A model generated the notes under the pieces. It was not told where the DNA came from. It searched no databases and worked only from the letters and a program-made list of their open reading frames with translations. From contig NZ_CP070491.1 in NCBI RefSeq assembly GCF_016925495.1, positions 1 through 64,000 on the forward strand: a stretch of 64,000 bases of DNA, in the 5' to 3' direction. The position numbers and the translations under genes are program-made. The stretch is from Methylococcus sp. EFPC2. Its GTDB lineage: Bacteria > Pseudomonadota > Gammaproteobacteria > Methylococcales > Methylococcaceae. This document shows positions 38,601 through 45,086 of the stretch, in pieces (position 1 is the first letter of the stretch; each line of letters starts with the position of its first letter).

Positions 38601-39112
38601 TTTACCGGAAGGGTTTGGACGCCTCTCCTGCCAATCCCCAACTTTTGCTTGAGTTAGCGAAGTTTTATAATCAGAAAAGGGAAAGTCTGAGGGCGATGGA
38701 AACCTATGAAGAGATTCTAAGGAGCCATCCGGACAATGTGGAGGCCGCCAATAATCTGGCAGATTTGCTGGTGAATACAAAAAATGACAGCGAAGCCTTA
38801 TCTCGTGCTAGGCGACTCGTCGAGCCACTGAAGAATTCGACGAATCCCGTTTTCCTCGACACCTATGCATGGGTGCTATTTAAATCAGGTGACCCCGTGG
38901 TCGCACTGTCGGTATTGAAAAAAGTTGCGAATGCTTTGCCCACTAACGCCGTGGTTCGTTATCATCTTGGGGAGGTTCTTTATAAAAATGGAGATATTCC
39001 TGCGGCTAAGACCGAACTCGAAAAAGCGCTTTCTCTTGCTAAAGGTCTAGGATTTCTCCCCGAGATCGAACGGGTAAATGAAATTTTGAGTCAGATTAAG
39101 AGCCCGAGTTGA
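35672..39112 (+). CDS. PrsT-like TPR lipoprotein of the exosortase system
   Basis: A 1146-residue exported TPR protein. It has a lipoprotein signal ending LLFTAC (Cys near residue 28), then about 30 tetratricopeptide repeats to the C terminus. The sequence matches the PEP-CTERM-system TPR lipoprotein group (PrsT), which accompanies exosortase loci and is usually about 900 residues. Residues ~270-610 and ~611-950 are similar end to end (for example DALMLRTELRL and DALMMRATLRL, 342 residues apart), so the extra length comes from an internal duplication. It starts with GTG at 35672, 119 bases after the exosortase. It probably scaffolds export or assembly in the envelope. Confidence 0.87.
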   Translation: MNAKLNVSRYADLSKAAAICLPLLFTACGKDDPQKFLQEGKVLFEKGELEAARVQYKNALQINPKLSEAYYQIALLEEKRRDWKAMMGALLETVALDFRHLDAHVKLGQIYILSGQLDKAAEEARQALELDQESPTAILFDASLRLRQGNITEALQRVERVLSKAPFNVDAIGLKASILVADKHPGDAKAVLIEGIEQNPDAVALRLLKIRLEVGAKNFDVAIHDYDTLIEKYPDDPGFRTSQVALLSDLGRFEQAESNLRKLIQKYPTDVDFKLKLVDLIQRRNIDQTETILKEFISEAPQELKLKLRLVDYYLTRQRYSDAKVPLNEIVATDPKAKDGLSAKVKLAEIALLQQDVARAESLAEEVLGVDVNNSDALMLRTELRLNKKDADGAISDLRIVLRDKPNFEKAMILMGQAHLLKGEKEVAESEWRKVLEINPGNMNAIVALSNQLVKRGDAEKAEEIISKAAKVNPSSPALLEMLIQLQATKRDWAGAHATLDRLKKIAQADLATIYWEGLLASQEGRTGEALAQYRDFLSQRPDNSQVLSSLVGLYEKSGRRTDLISFLHGFIEKNPRVIGGYDALVMAYLAENKPEDADKVIQRAIENLPDDVELKLKRVSLLESRSASLAEATLKDYIEENPKDARLKARLVSFFIANKRYSDASAILKATIDADPAGKDALSAKLKLAEVAMFQGDAVSATALADEVLKTEPNHIDALMMRATLRLSQGDSVGTLNDLQVVLNEKPNFERALLLTAQAHYSNGDGEKAERDWRGILGVNPANLDALVPLTQLIIRRGDWIEVAALLDKAIQGAPGNTQVLEYIIQVKATHKDWTGAQTVIAELRKQPQGELPAIMWEATLAMGQNQFESAIKLCKETLGKNPNLPSVMSALARAYEAAGRQAERIAYFNSFLQKHPDIGAAHEALAIAYASSKKWSEAERVLQARLKNDPKSIGVYSLLGKIYAEQNKGDQVISIYRKGLDASPANPQLLLELAKFYNQKRESLRAMETYEEILRSHPDNVEAANNLADLLVNTKNDSEALSRARRLVEPLKNSTNPVFLDTYAWVLFKSGDPVVALSVLKKVANALPTNAVVRYHLGEVLYKNGDIPAAKTELEKALSLAKGLGFLPEIERVNEILSQIKSPS

Positions 39113-39238
39113 CGGTTCTTCTTCGTGTACAAGGAAGTAGCAGAGGCATAGCGGTAAGGTAAGATGTGTTTGGTACGGTGCCTGTCTTCGCAAGTCATGA
39201 AAGGCGCCGGCCGAATTATTAGCCCGGCCCAAAAATAC

Positions 39239-39292
39239 CGTTCGCCCTAAGCCTGTCGAAGGGCGGGTTTCGACAAGCTCAACCCGAACGGG
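39239..39292. repeat. Palindromic repeat (CTGTCGAA / TTCGACA type)
   Basis: Opposed arms CGTTCGCCCTAAGCCTGTCGAA and TTCGACAAGCTCAACCCGAACG flank a short GGGCGGG centre. It belongs to a palindromic repeat type common in gammaproteobacterial intergenic regions. It lies about 130 bases after the TPR gene and could form a hairpin there, but no T-tract follows. Confidence 0.65.
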
Positions 39293-39323
39293 ACCAGTCA
39301 AATCTCGGGCCCGGTTAATAGGA

Positions 39324-39405
39324 CCATAGGATGTGCCAATGGAGGATGCACATCAAAATTGGGTGCCGCGAATGATACGCTTCGTGACCTTAGCGCAACC
39401 TATGG
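39324..39405. repeat. MITE-like repeat, short copy C
   Basis: An 82-base copy bounded by GGACCATAGG and CCTATGGTCC (39321-39408 including flanks). Its right half matches copy B at 40665-40733 (CCGCGAATGAT-CGCTTCGTG block), while the rest of the longer copies is missing. It abuts the start of the duplicated M48 fragment. Confidence 0.7.
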
Positions 39406-39406
39406 T

Positions 39407-39733
39407 CCTGCGCGCATTGTGGTCGCTGGCGCTAGGCGATTATTCCGGCACCCTGGCCGGCGAAGCCGCCGCCCAGCTCACCGAATTGAAGTTCTCCCGT
39501 GACGCCGAAGCCCAGGTCGACCTGGAAGGCCTGCGCCGCCTGGATGCGGCCGGCATCTCGCCCGCCGGCATGCCCAGCTTCTTCGCCAAGCTGGCGGAAA
39601 AGGAAGGCGCGGCCCGGCTCCCCCGGCCCTGCTCTCCACCCATCCCTCTCAGAAGACCGCCGCGAGCGCCTGCAAGCCGAACTGGTGGCCCTGCCCAAGA
39701 GGGATTACCCGCCGCTGCCTTTTCAAAAGTAGG
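39407..39733 (+). pseudogene. Duplicated 3' fragment of the M48 protease gene (1)
   Basis: It matches 5849-6173 of the intact M48 gene nearly base for base, covering the last ~108 codons without the HEVSH site. It has an extra C in the run near 39620 and small changes near 39650, so the reading frame is lost before the final codons, although the original TAG is present at 39731-39733. It cannot encode an active protease and is best seen as a recombination product. Confidence 0.85.
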
Positions 39734-39803
39734 CTGGGATCACCGTAGGGAATCCCAGCATGCCGGGCCGTCTGCTGGGTCGCGTTTGCTCATTCCAGCC
39801 TAC
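39731..39803. repeat. Short repeat following M48 fragment (1)
   Basis: It starts TAGGCTGGGAT, contains a GGGAATCCCAGC hairpin arm and ends CATTCCAGCCTAC. The same ~73-base unit follows fragment 2 at 40031, and a related hairpin lies at 61789-61814. It travels with the M48 tail in both copies here but not at the intact gene. Confidence 0.65.
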
Positions 39804-39807
39804 ATAC

Positions 39808-39891
39808 TCGTAGGTTGGGTTAGGCGCCAGCCGTAACCCAACGATTTGGGGATGTTGGGTTACGCGATAAAGCCGCTAACCCAACCTACGA
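39808..39891. repeat. Palindromic-ended repeat (TCGTAGGTTGGGTTAG)
   Basis: An 84-base element with perfect terminal inverted repeats TCGTAGGTTGGGTTAG and CTAACCCAACCTACGA. It carries an internal GTAACCCAACG and GTTGGGTTACGC pair, a familiar MITE/REP type. It sits between the two M48 gene fragments. Confidence 0.75.
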
Positions 39892-40033
39892 GCTGGCGGA
39901 AAAGGAAGGCGCTGCCAAGCGCCCGGCCCTGCTGTCCACCCATCCCCTATCCGAAGACCGCCGCGAACGCCTGCAAGCCGAACTGGCGGCCTTGCCCAAA
40001 AGATATTACCCGCCGCTGCCTTTTCAAAAGTAG
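39891..40033 (+). pseudogene. Duplicated 3' fragment of the M48 protease gene (2)
   Basis: It matches the last ~145 bases of the intact M48 gene (6029-6173), including the TAG stop. It is preceded by a palindromic repeat and followed by the same short repeat as fragment 1. With no start or catalytic site it is a relic. Confidence 0.85.
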
Positions 40034-40104
40034 GCCGGGATGAGCATAGGGAATCCCTGCATGCCGGGCCGTCTGCTGGGTCGCGTTTGCTTATTCCAGC
40101 ATAC
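40031..40104. repeat. Short repeat following M48 fragment (2)
   Basis: Second copy of the unit at 39731-39803. It reads TAGGCCGGGAT at the left, shares GCCGGGCCGTCTGCTGGGTC and ends TTATTCCAGCATAC. A few substitutions separate the two copies. Confidence 0.65.
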
Positions 40105-40281
40105 GCGCTATCTATCTTGGCTCAGAGCACGGATATACAGAAGGGATGACCGGAGAGAACAAGGTTTGTTGTCTAGCGACGGCCGGCGTGATAGAAAATG
40201 CCAGAGCTATACGAAAACAATTCAACTACTTGTTAGCCACATAAATGCAAAGCCGACAATCAAGGCGCGAGAAAAACAAAT

Positions 40282-40536
40282 ATGCAGTTTAGAGAAATTA
40301 CTCTTATCCAGTCCAGTATCGATAATGGGCGCATCTATTTCCCGATTAACGACGCAAAATTCTTTCCAGTTGACTCGCTAGCCGATAGGGCTGGCGATGG
40401 TCACAAGGGTAACCCAGTATGGTTCCGTGCTGGAAGCTTCGAAATCGAGAGTGATGTTCGAGTTTCAAGTGGGCAGCGACTAAGCCCAAGAAAAACATTC
40501 TCCCCGTTTCTCAAATCTGTGTCGGCAGAGCCATAG
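40282..40536 (+). CDS. Hypothetical protein truncated by a MITE-like repeat
   Basis: An 84-residue frame starting MQFREITLIQSSIDNGRIYFP, with a body that looks like a genuine fold (FFPVDSLADR; ESDVRVSSGQRLSPR). Its stop codon is the TAG inside the CCATAGG end of repeat copy B, so the original gene probably continued and was cut when the repeat arrived. The family is not recognised. The body seems unrelated to the neighbouring M48 fragments. Confidence 0.45.
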   Translation: MQFREITLIQSSIDNGRIYFPINDAKFFPVDSLADRAGDGHKGNPVWFRAGSFEIESDVRVSSGQRLSPRKTFSPFLKSVSAEP

Positions 40537-40882
40537 GATGCGCTGAGCTCGCGAAGCGCATCACTCGCGTACAAGACAGGTAAAATGACCGACTGTCGCC
40601 GGTTCTATATACCCGGTGTAGCATGGTTTTTACGGTTAATCTTGTCGACGACTATAGGGTGTTCCTATGGAGGAGACACATTAAAAATCGACTACCGCGA
40701 ATGATGCGCTTCGTGGCCTCAGCGCATCCTATGATCCTGGCCCTATTCAAGCTTATATTGCTATGTAAAGGTCGGGCTATTATCCGATCAATAGGGGTTA
40801 TTAAGGAGGTTTTTTCATCGAGGCCGGTAATTGACGTAAGCCTACGCGAGCGATGCGCTTCGCGAGCTCAGCACATCCTATG
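40531..40882. repeat. MITE-like repeat, copy B (composite)
   Basis: A 352-base copy of the 6176-6512 element, with the same CCATAGGATGCGCTGAG and CTCAGCACATCCTATG ends. It contains an additional internal end (AGCGCATCCTATG at 40721-40733), so it may be two nested units. It cuts the hypothetical gene on its left and ends 54 bases before murI. Confidence 0.8.
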
Positions 40883-40936
40883 TACCCTTACGTTTATACC
40901 ATATTAAAACCAGTTATTTCAGCAGGAAAATGTTTA

Positions 40937-41764
40937 ATGAATAACCCGCTCGTCCGTACCCGAACAATCGGCGTCTTCGATTCCGGAGTGGGTGGATTAT
41001 CGGTGCTCAAGGCAATTCGACTGGGACACCCGACGGTCAATTTCATTTATATCGCCGATTCGGGAAACGCCCCGTACGGAGGCCGGCCGGCGGAATTCAT
41101 AGAACGCAGGGCATCGCAAATAGCGGACGCCTTGGTCGAAGGAGGAGCGGAGATCATAGTCGTCGCTTGTAATACGGCGACCGCTGTCGCGGTAGAGAAG
41201 CTTCGCTCGCAGTTATCGATCCCCGTCGTAGCCATGGAGCCGGCGATAAAACCTGCGGTTGGATATACGCGAACCGGGGTTATCGGGGTGCTCGCAACGG
41301 AAAGGACGCTGGAGAGCATGGCTGTGAAAAGGCTATGTCGGGAATACGGCCAGGGGGTGAACGTGCTTTTGCAACCCTGTCCCGGCTTGGTCGAAATGGT
41401 CGAGCGTGGAGAACTGTCGACCGAGCCCACTCGCGCCTACCTTCGAAATCTGATCAACCCGTTGATAGCCCAAGGAGCCGACACGCTCGTGCTCGGATGC
41501 ACGCATTACGTATTTCTGGAGCCCGAGATCCGAAAAATTGCAGGGCCTGGAGTCGAAATCGTTGAATCGTCCGAGGCCGTCGCCCGACAGGTTATCCGCC
41601 ATCTCGGCAGTGAGAGAGCGCCGGCGTTAGCAAAACACACGAGCCAAGAATCGTTCCTTACCACGGGCTTACCGGACCATGCTGAGAAAATATTCTCACA
41701 GCTGTGGGGCGCGCCGGTTGAAGTACGCGCACTTGAAACGGGAAATATCCGCGCGCATGCCTAA
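40937..41764 (+). CDS. murI: Glutamate racemase
   Basis: A 275-residue cytoplasmic enzyme that makes D-glutamate for peptidoglycan. The substrate Asp is in GVFDSGVGGLSVL, the two catalytic Cys are in VVACNTATAVA and VLGCTHYVFLEP, and EPAIKPA is the usual mid motif. The ATG at 40937 follows AGCAGGAAAA; the open frame upstream to 40853 is repeat-derived and is not used. Because repeat copy B lies just upstream, the original promoter may be displaced and transcription may come from inside the repeat. Confidence 0.92.
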   Translation: MNNPLVRTRTIGVFDSGVGGLSVLKAIRLGHPTVNFIYIADSGNAPYGGRPAEFIERRASQIADALVEGGAEIIVVACNTATAVAVEKLRSQLSIPVVAMEPAIKPAVGYTRTGVIGVLATERTLESMAVKRLCREYGQGVNVLLQPCPGLVEMVERGELSTEPTRAYLRNLINPLIAQGADTLVLGCTHYVFLEPEIRKIAGPGVEIVESSEAVARQVIRHLGSERAPALAKHTSQESFLTTGLPDHAEKIFSQLWGAPVEVRALETGNIRAHA

Positions 41765-41823
41765 GCAGCCCATGGAGTGGACTCCTCCGCGCTTCGTGTC
41801 GCCCGCCGCTCATCGGCGCGTTA

Positions 41824-41926
41824 GGGCTGTAGGAAAAGCCTTTTTCGTAAATTTTGACCCGAACAAATCAATCGCTTGGTTCGCGAAAATCACCCAGAAC
41901 AGGTTTTTTCGATGTCCTCATTAGGC
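41824..41926. repeat. Direct repeat, copy 1 (pairs with 44095-44196)
   Basis: About 100 bases shared with 44095-44196. The common core includes GGCTGTAG, CTTTTTCGTAAATTTTG, GAAAATCACCCA and AACAGG, ending TTAGGC. It lies directly before the AraC-type gene, as its partner lies before the GrpB gene. Its origin is unknown; it may derive from an insertion sequence. Confidence 0.7.
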
Positions 41927-41940
41927 GGCAGGAGGCGACT

Positions 41941-42648
41941 TTGTTCATACAATTTGAAGATCGGCCGTCAGACTCGGCCGTGGTCGAAAGGATTTTTCAG
42001 TGTCACAGCGGGCGGGCCGGTACTTTTCACTCAATGGCCATGTGCAACTGGTCCATGGTCGTCACTCGCCACCAGGGCAGGACGTTCCTGACCGTCCGCG
42101 GTCCGGAAACCCGGGCCAGCATGGCGGACTGCCCGGCGGACGGAGAGTGGATCGGCATCCATTTCAAGCTCGGTACTTTCATGCCGCTGATGCCGACCGG
42201 CATGCTGCGTGACCGGAACGACGTGATTCTGGCCGACGCATCGGCCAGATCGTTTTGGCTGTATGGTTCCGCCTGGGAATATCCGTCCTTCGAGAATGCC
42301 GATACGTTCGTCGATAGGCTGGTGAAATGGGGGCTGGTCGTGACGGACCCCCGTATCGAAACCGCCTTGCGCGGCAGGCCGGAGGGGCTTTCCCAGCGTA
42401 GCGGGCAGCGACATTTTCTGCGGGCGACCGGCATGACCCAAGCGACGATACGCCAGATCGAACGCGCCCGTCACGCCACCAGCCTGCTGCAAAGCGGAAC
42501 TGCCATCCTTCAGGCGGTGCATGAGGCAGGCTATTACGACCAGGCGCATATGACGCGCTCGTTGAGGCATTTCATCGGGCAGACGCCGTTGCAGATCGCC
42601 CGCGGGCAGGAGCAGTTGTCGCTTTTGTACAAGACCGGCGATAGCTGA
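41941..42648 (+). CDS. AraC-family transcriptional regulator
   Basis: A 235-residue regulator with an N-terminal sensor-like region and a C-terminal AraC-type double helix-turn-helix. The second HTH shows ILQAVHEAGYYDQAHMTRSLRHFIGQTP, here given as AVHEAGYYDQAHMTRSLR plus FIGQTP, the family signature. The start is set at TTG 41941 because GGAGG (41931-41935) is spaced correctly and the frame upstream of it consists of repeat sequence. It precedes the DoxX-like gene by 43 bases and may control it. The inducer is unknown. Confidence 0.82.
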   Translation: MFIQFEDRPSDSAVVERIFQCHSGRAGTFHSMAMCNWSMVVTRHQGRTFLTVRGPETRASMADCPADGEWIGIHFKLGTFMPLMPTGMLRDRNDVILADASARSFWLYGSAWEYPSFENADTFVDRLVKWGLVVTDPRIETALRGRPEGLSQRSGQRHFLRATGMTQATIRQIERARHATSLLQSGTAILQAVHEAGYYDQAHMTRSLRHFIGQTPLQIARGQEQLSLLYKTGDS

Positions 42649-42691
42649 CCCGGTAGGGTGGCGACATCGTAACCATCACCGGAGACATGAT

Positions 42692-43078
42692 ATGGAAGCC
42701 ATAACACCCACGCGGCGCTGGAGCGGAAGAATCCTGAGCGGGATCGTTGTTCTTTTCCTGTTCGCAGACGCTGCCGGAAAACTTCTGCAAGTTGGCCCGG
42801 TCATGGAGGGGACCGTCATACTCGGCTATCCCGACAGCGTGGTCTTCCCTATCGGGGTATTGCTGATGCTGGGCGTCATCCTCTATGCCATCCCCAGGAC
42901 ATCGCTGCTCGGCGCGATCTATCTCACCGGCTTTCTCGGTGGAGCATGCGCAACACATATTCGTATCGGCAGCCCGCTGTTCACGCATGTGCTGTTCAGT
43001 GCCTATGTGGCGCTATTCATGTGGGGTGGCCTCGCGCTACGGAATCCACCGCTCACCTTGTTGTTGATCGGCCGTTGA
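42692..43078 (+). CDS. DoxX-like membrane protein
   Basis: A 128-residue protein with four membrane helices (SGIVVLFLFADAAGKLLQ; SVVFPIGVLLMLGVILYAIP; GAIYLTGFLGGACATHIR; VALFMWGGLAL) and the GGACATHIR-type pattern of DoxX-like proteins. The function of this small group is not known. It lies just after the AraC regulator in the same direction, a pairing often seen where a regulator controls a neighbouring gene. Confidence 0.8.
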   Translation: MEAITPTRRWSGRILSGIVVLFLFADAAGKLLQVGPVMEGTVILGYPDSVVFPIGVLLMLGVILYAIPRTSLLGAIYLTGFLGGACATHIRIGSPLFTHVLFSAYVALFMWGGLALRNPPLTLLLIGR

Positions 43079-43106
43079 CGCGCCATCCGGCAGGCGAAGG
43101 CAGACC

Positions 43107-43702
43107 ATGCAGGCATTACCACTCACCCATGCCATCGGCCTGGCGGAGCGTTCCATGCGCGCACTGCTTGAGCGGGAACTTGATGAAGCCGGCCTCTCAT
43201 TTCCTGATTGGATCGTGCTGGTGTTCACCAGCGCAGCGCCGCTGGATATTGAACAAGTGATTCAACGGCAACTCGACAACCATATCGTCCCGGATCCGAC
43301 GGATGTTCAACGGGCGATCGACAGGCTAGTGGAAGCGGGCTTGATCGTCTGCAAGGAGAACGTGCTGGTTCATACCGGGAGAGACCGCTCGGCCCCATGG
43401 CCCACGGATTGTAGCCTTGGAACCGAGCGTTCACGGGAGCGACTGCCATACAAGGCAGTCGACCCCAGCTCACCTTCCCTCATCCGGCCCTTCGGGCCAC
43501 CTTCTCCCAAAGAGAGAAGGGGATAAGGAGCGACCTGCGGTAGCCGGTTCCGGTAGGATCTGCAGTGTTCAGCGAATACAGCGGCAAGGCCGAGGGAGTA
43601 GCGCAGGCTTTATACGGTAACTTGCCCCGATCGGATCTGGAGGCTACGCATCGAACGCTTATGGAAATCGCCACCCGTGCAAAGAAGCTGCTAAGTCGAT
43701 AA
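43107..43702 (+). pseudogene. MarR-like gene interrupted by a repeat
   Basis: The first part (43107-~43380) encodes a winged-helix-like N terminus, THAIGLAERSMRALLEREL, and ERAIDRLVEAG-like recognition helices. After an insert of about 180 bases, the frame at 43562-43702 reads AVFSEYSGKAEGVAQALYG and continues to LSR-stop, a plausible C-terminal helix. The two parts lie in different frames, so no full protein can be made. Family assignment to MarR-like regulators is from overall pattern only. Confidence 0.6.
43381..43560. repeat. MITE-like insert in the MarR-like gene
   Basis: About 180 bases containing GGCCCTTCGGGCC and CTTCTCCCAAAGAGAGAAG hairpins and an inner ACTGCC-N-GGCAGT pair. The edges are approximate because no clear target duplication could be set. 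The insert breaks the reading frame of the surrounding gene. Confidence 0.55.
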
Positions 43703-43720
43703 GACAATAGGGGACAGGTC

Positions 43721-43954
43721 ATGACGTTTCAGGCATATCTCGACAACATCAAGGCAAAAACCGGAAAGACGCCCGACGATTTCAGGCAACTGGCCTCAGA
43801 GGCGGGGATATTGAATTCCGGTATGAAAGCTGGCGAACTGGTCGCCTGGCTGAAGCAGGAGTTCGACCTGGGTCACGGCCATTCGATGGCGATCTGGGCC
43901 GTGTTCAAGGACCAGGGCTGGGTCGATTCTCCGAAAGGCAAGAAGCCGGGCTGA
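43721..43954 (+). CDS. DUF4287 domain protein
   Basis: A 77-residue protein, MTFQAYLDNIKAKTGKTPDD at the start, with MKAGELVAWLKQEFDLGHGHS and a C-terminal AIWAVFKDQGWV. This is the DUF4287 fold and length. The role is unknown; relatives are small and often stand alone next to regulators. It starts 18 bases after the broken MarR-like gene. Confidence 0.85.
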   Translation: MTFQAYLDNIKAKTGKTPDDFRQLASEAGILNSGMKAGELVAWLKQEFDLGHGHSMAIWAVFKDQGWVDSPKGKKPG

Positions 43955-44094
43955 GTCTTTCAGACGCGGTCCAGCGAGGCATAGCGCGCAGTCAAGAGTT
44001 AGCGCCAGGATGATGGCGACGCGCTGTTGCCCAACCCATCTATCCACCGTACCCACGAGAAAAGCCGAGCAGGTCCGGTGATTTTGGAGGTTGA

Positions 44095-44196
44095 GGCTGT
44101 AGAAATCCCTTTTTCGTAAATTTTGCGCCAAACAAACCAACTCGTTGGGCTCGTGAAAATCACCCAAAACAGGGGTTTTCCACGCCCTCGTTAGGC
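44095..44196. repeat. Direct repeat, copy 2 (pairs with 41824-41926)
   Basis: Partner of the repeat at 41824-41926, sharing CTTTTTCGTAAATTTTG and GAAAATCACCC and ending TTAGGC, then CTCTGTAGGAATTGTC before the GrpB gene. The two copies enclose about 2.2 kb of genes running from the AraC regulator to DUF4287. Confidence 0.7.
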
Positions 44197-44213
44197 TCTG
44201 TAGGAATTGTCGG

Positions 44214-44777
44214 ATGATCACCCAGGATGAAAACGGAAGATGGAGTAACCACGCGGAAGACATCATCGACATCGTGCCGTACGACCGGCGTTGGGTTGAG
44301 CAATTCGCCGACGAGCGCCGGGCTATTCGGGACTGTGTAGACGCCGCCATTCCGCTGGTCATCGAGCATTTTGGGAGCACGGCGATCCCCGGCGCAGCCG
44401 CGAAACCGATCATCGATATCATGATAGGGGCAGACCGTCGGCATTGGCCCGCGACCATCCAGGCGCTGAAGCGCATGGCGTATGTCCATTGGGAAGATAA
44501 TCCCGACGCCGATCGGGAGTTCCTGGTCAAAGGGATGCCGCCGTTCGGCACGCGCCGCACGCACCACGTCCACATCAACGAGGTTAGCGGCCCTCTCTGG
44601 GAGCGCCTGCTCTTCCGCGATTACCTGCAAAGCCACGCGGAAGACCGCAGCGCCTACACCGACCTGAAGGTTAGTTTGGCCGTCGAGTATCCCGAGGATA
44701 GGGAAGCGTATACGCGGGGCAAAGATGCCCTCGTGGCAGAGATCATGGCCCGCGCACGAAGCTGGCGGTGCGCCTGA
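44214..44777 (+). CDS. GrpB family (UPF0157) protein
   Basis: A 187-residue protein with the GrpB nucleotidyltransferase-like pattern: IVPYDRRWVEQFADER, EHFGSTAIPGAAAKPIIDI and FGTRRTHHVHI followed by LLFRDYLQSH. Biochemical function is unproven; the fold belongs to the nucleotidyltransferase superfamily. Its ATG lies 17 bases after the direct repeat. The roughly 300 bases downstream contain GC-rich inverted segments (GGGCACCC/GGGTGCCC) but no gene. Confidence 0.88.
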   Translation: MITQDENGRWSNHAEDIIDIVPYDRRWVEQFADERRAIRDCVDAAIPLVIEHFGSTAIPGAAAKPIIDIMIGADRRHWPATIQALKRMAYVHWEDNPDADREFLVKGMPPFGTRRTHHVHINEVSGPLWERLLFRDYLQSHAEDRSAYTDLKVSLAVEYPEDREAYTRGKDALVAEIMARARSWRCA

Positions 44778-45086
44778 CGTCACGCAACACGAAACACCGA
44801 TCCGCGTGGGTCCTATGGGCCCAACTACCTTCGGCATTTTCAAAAATCGAGGGTGAGTGGCGCGCCGTACCACCTCAGGGGAGGCTGCGCATGTAGTGCC
44901 GGGCTCGGGTTGACACGGCCACCGGGCCTGGGCACCCTCTGTCAGCCGTGGGCCGGGTGCCCACGCGTTTCCATACTGAGGTCCGCCGGGACGCGGGGCG
45001 ATTAGCCGCACTGCGGTGTCCGGCGGTTTTGCAACATGGGAAGTGGCCGGACAGGCGCTTCCGGCAGCGTCGTTTGCAAGGAATTC

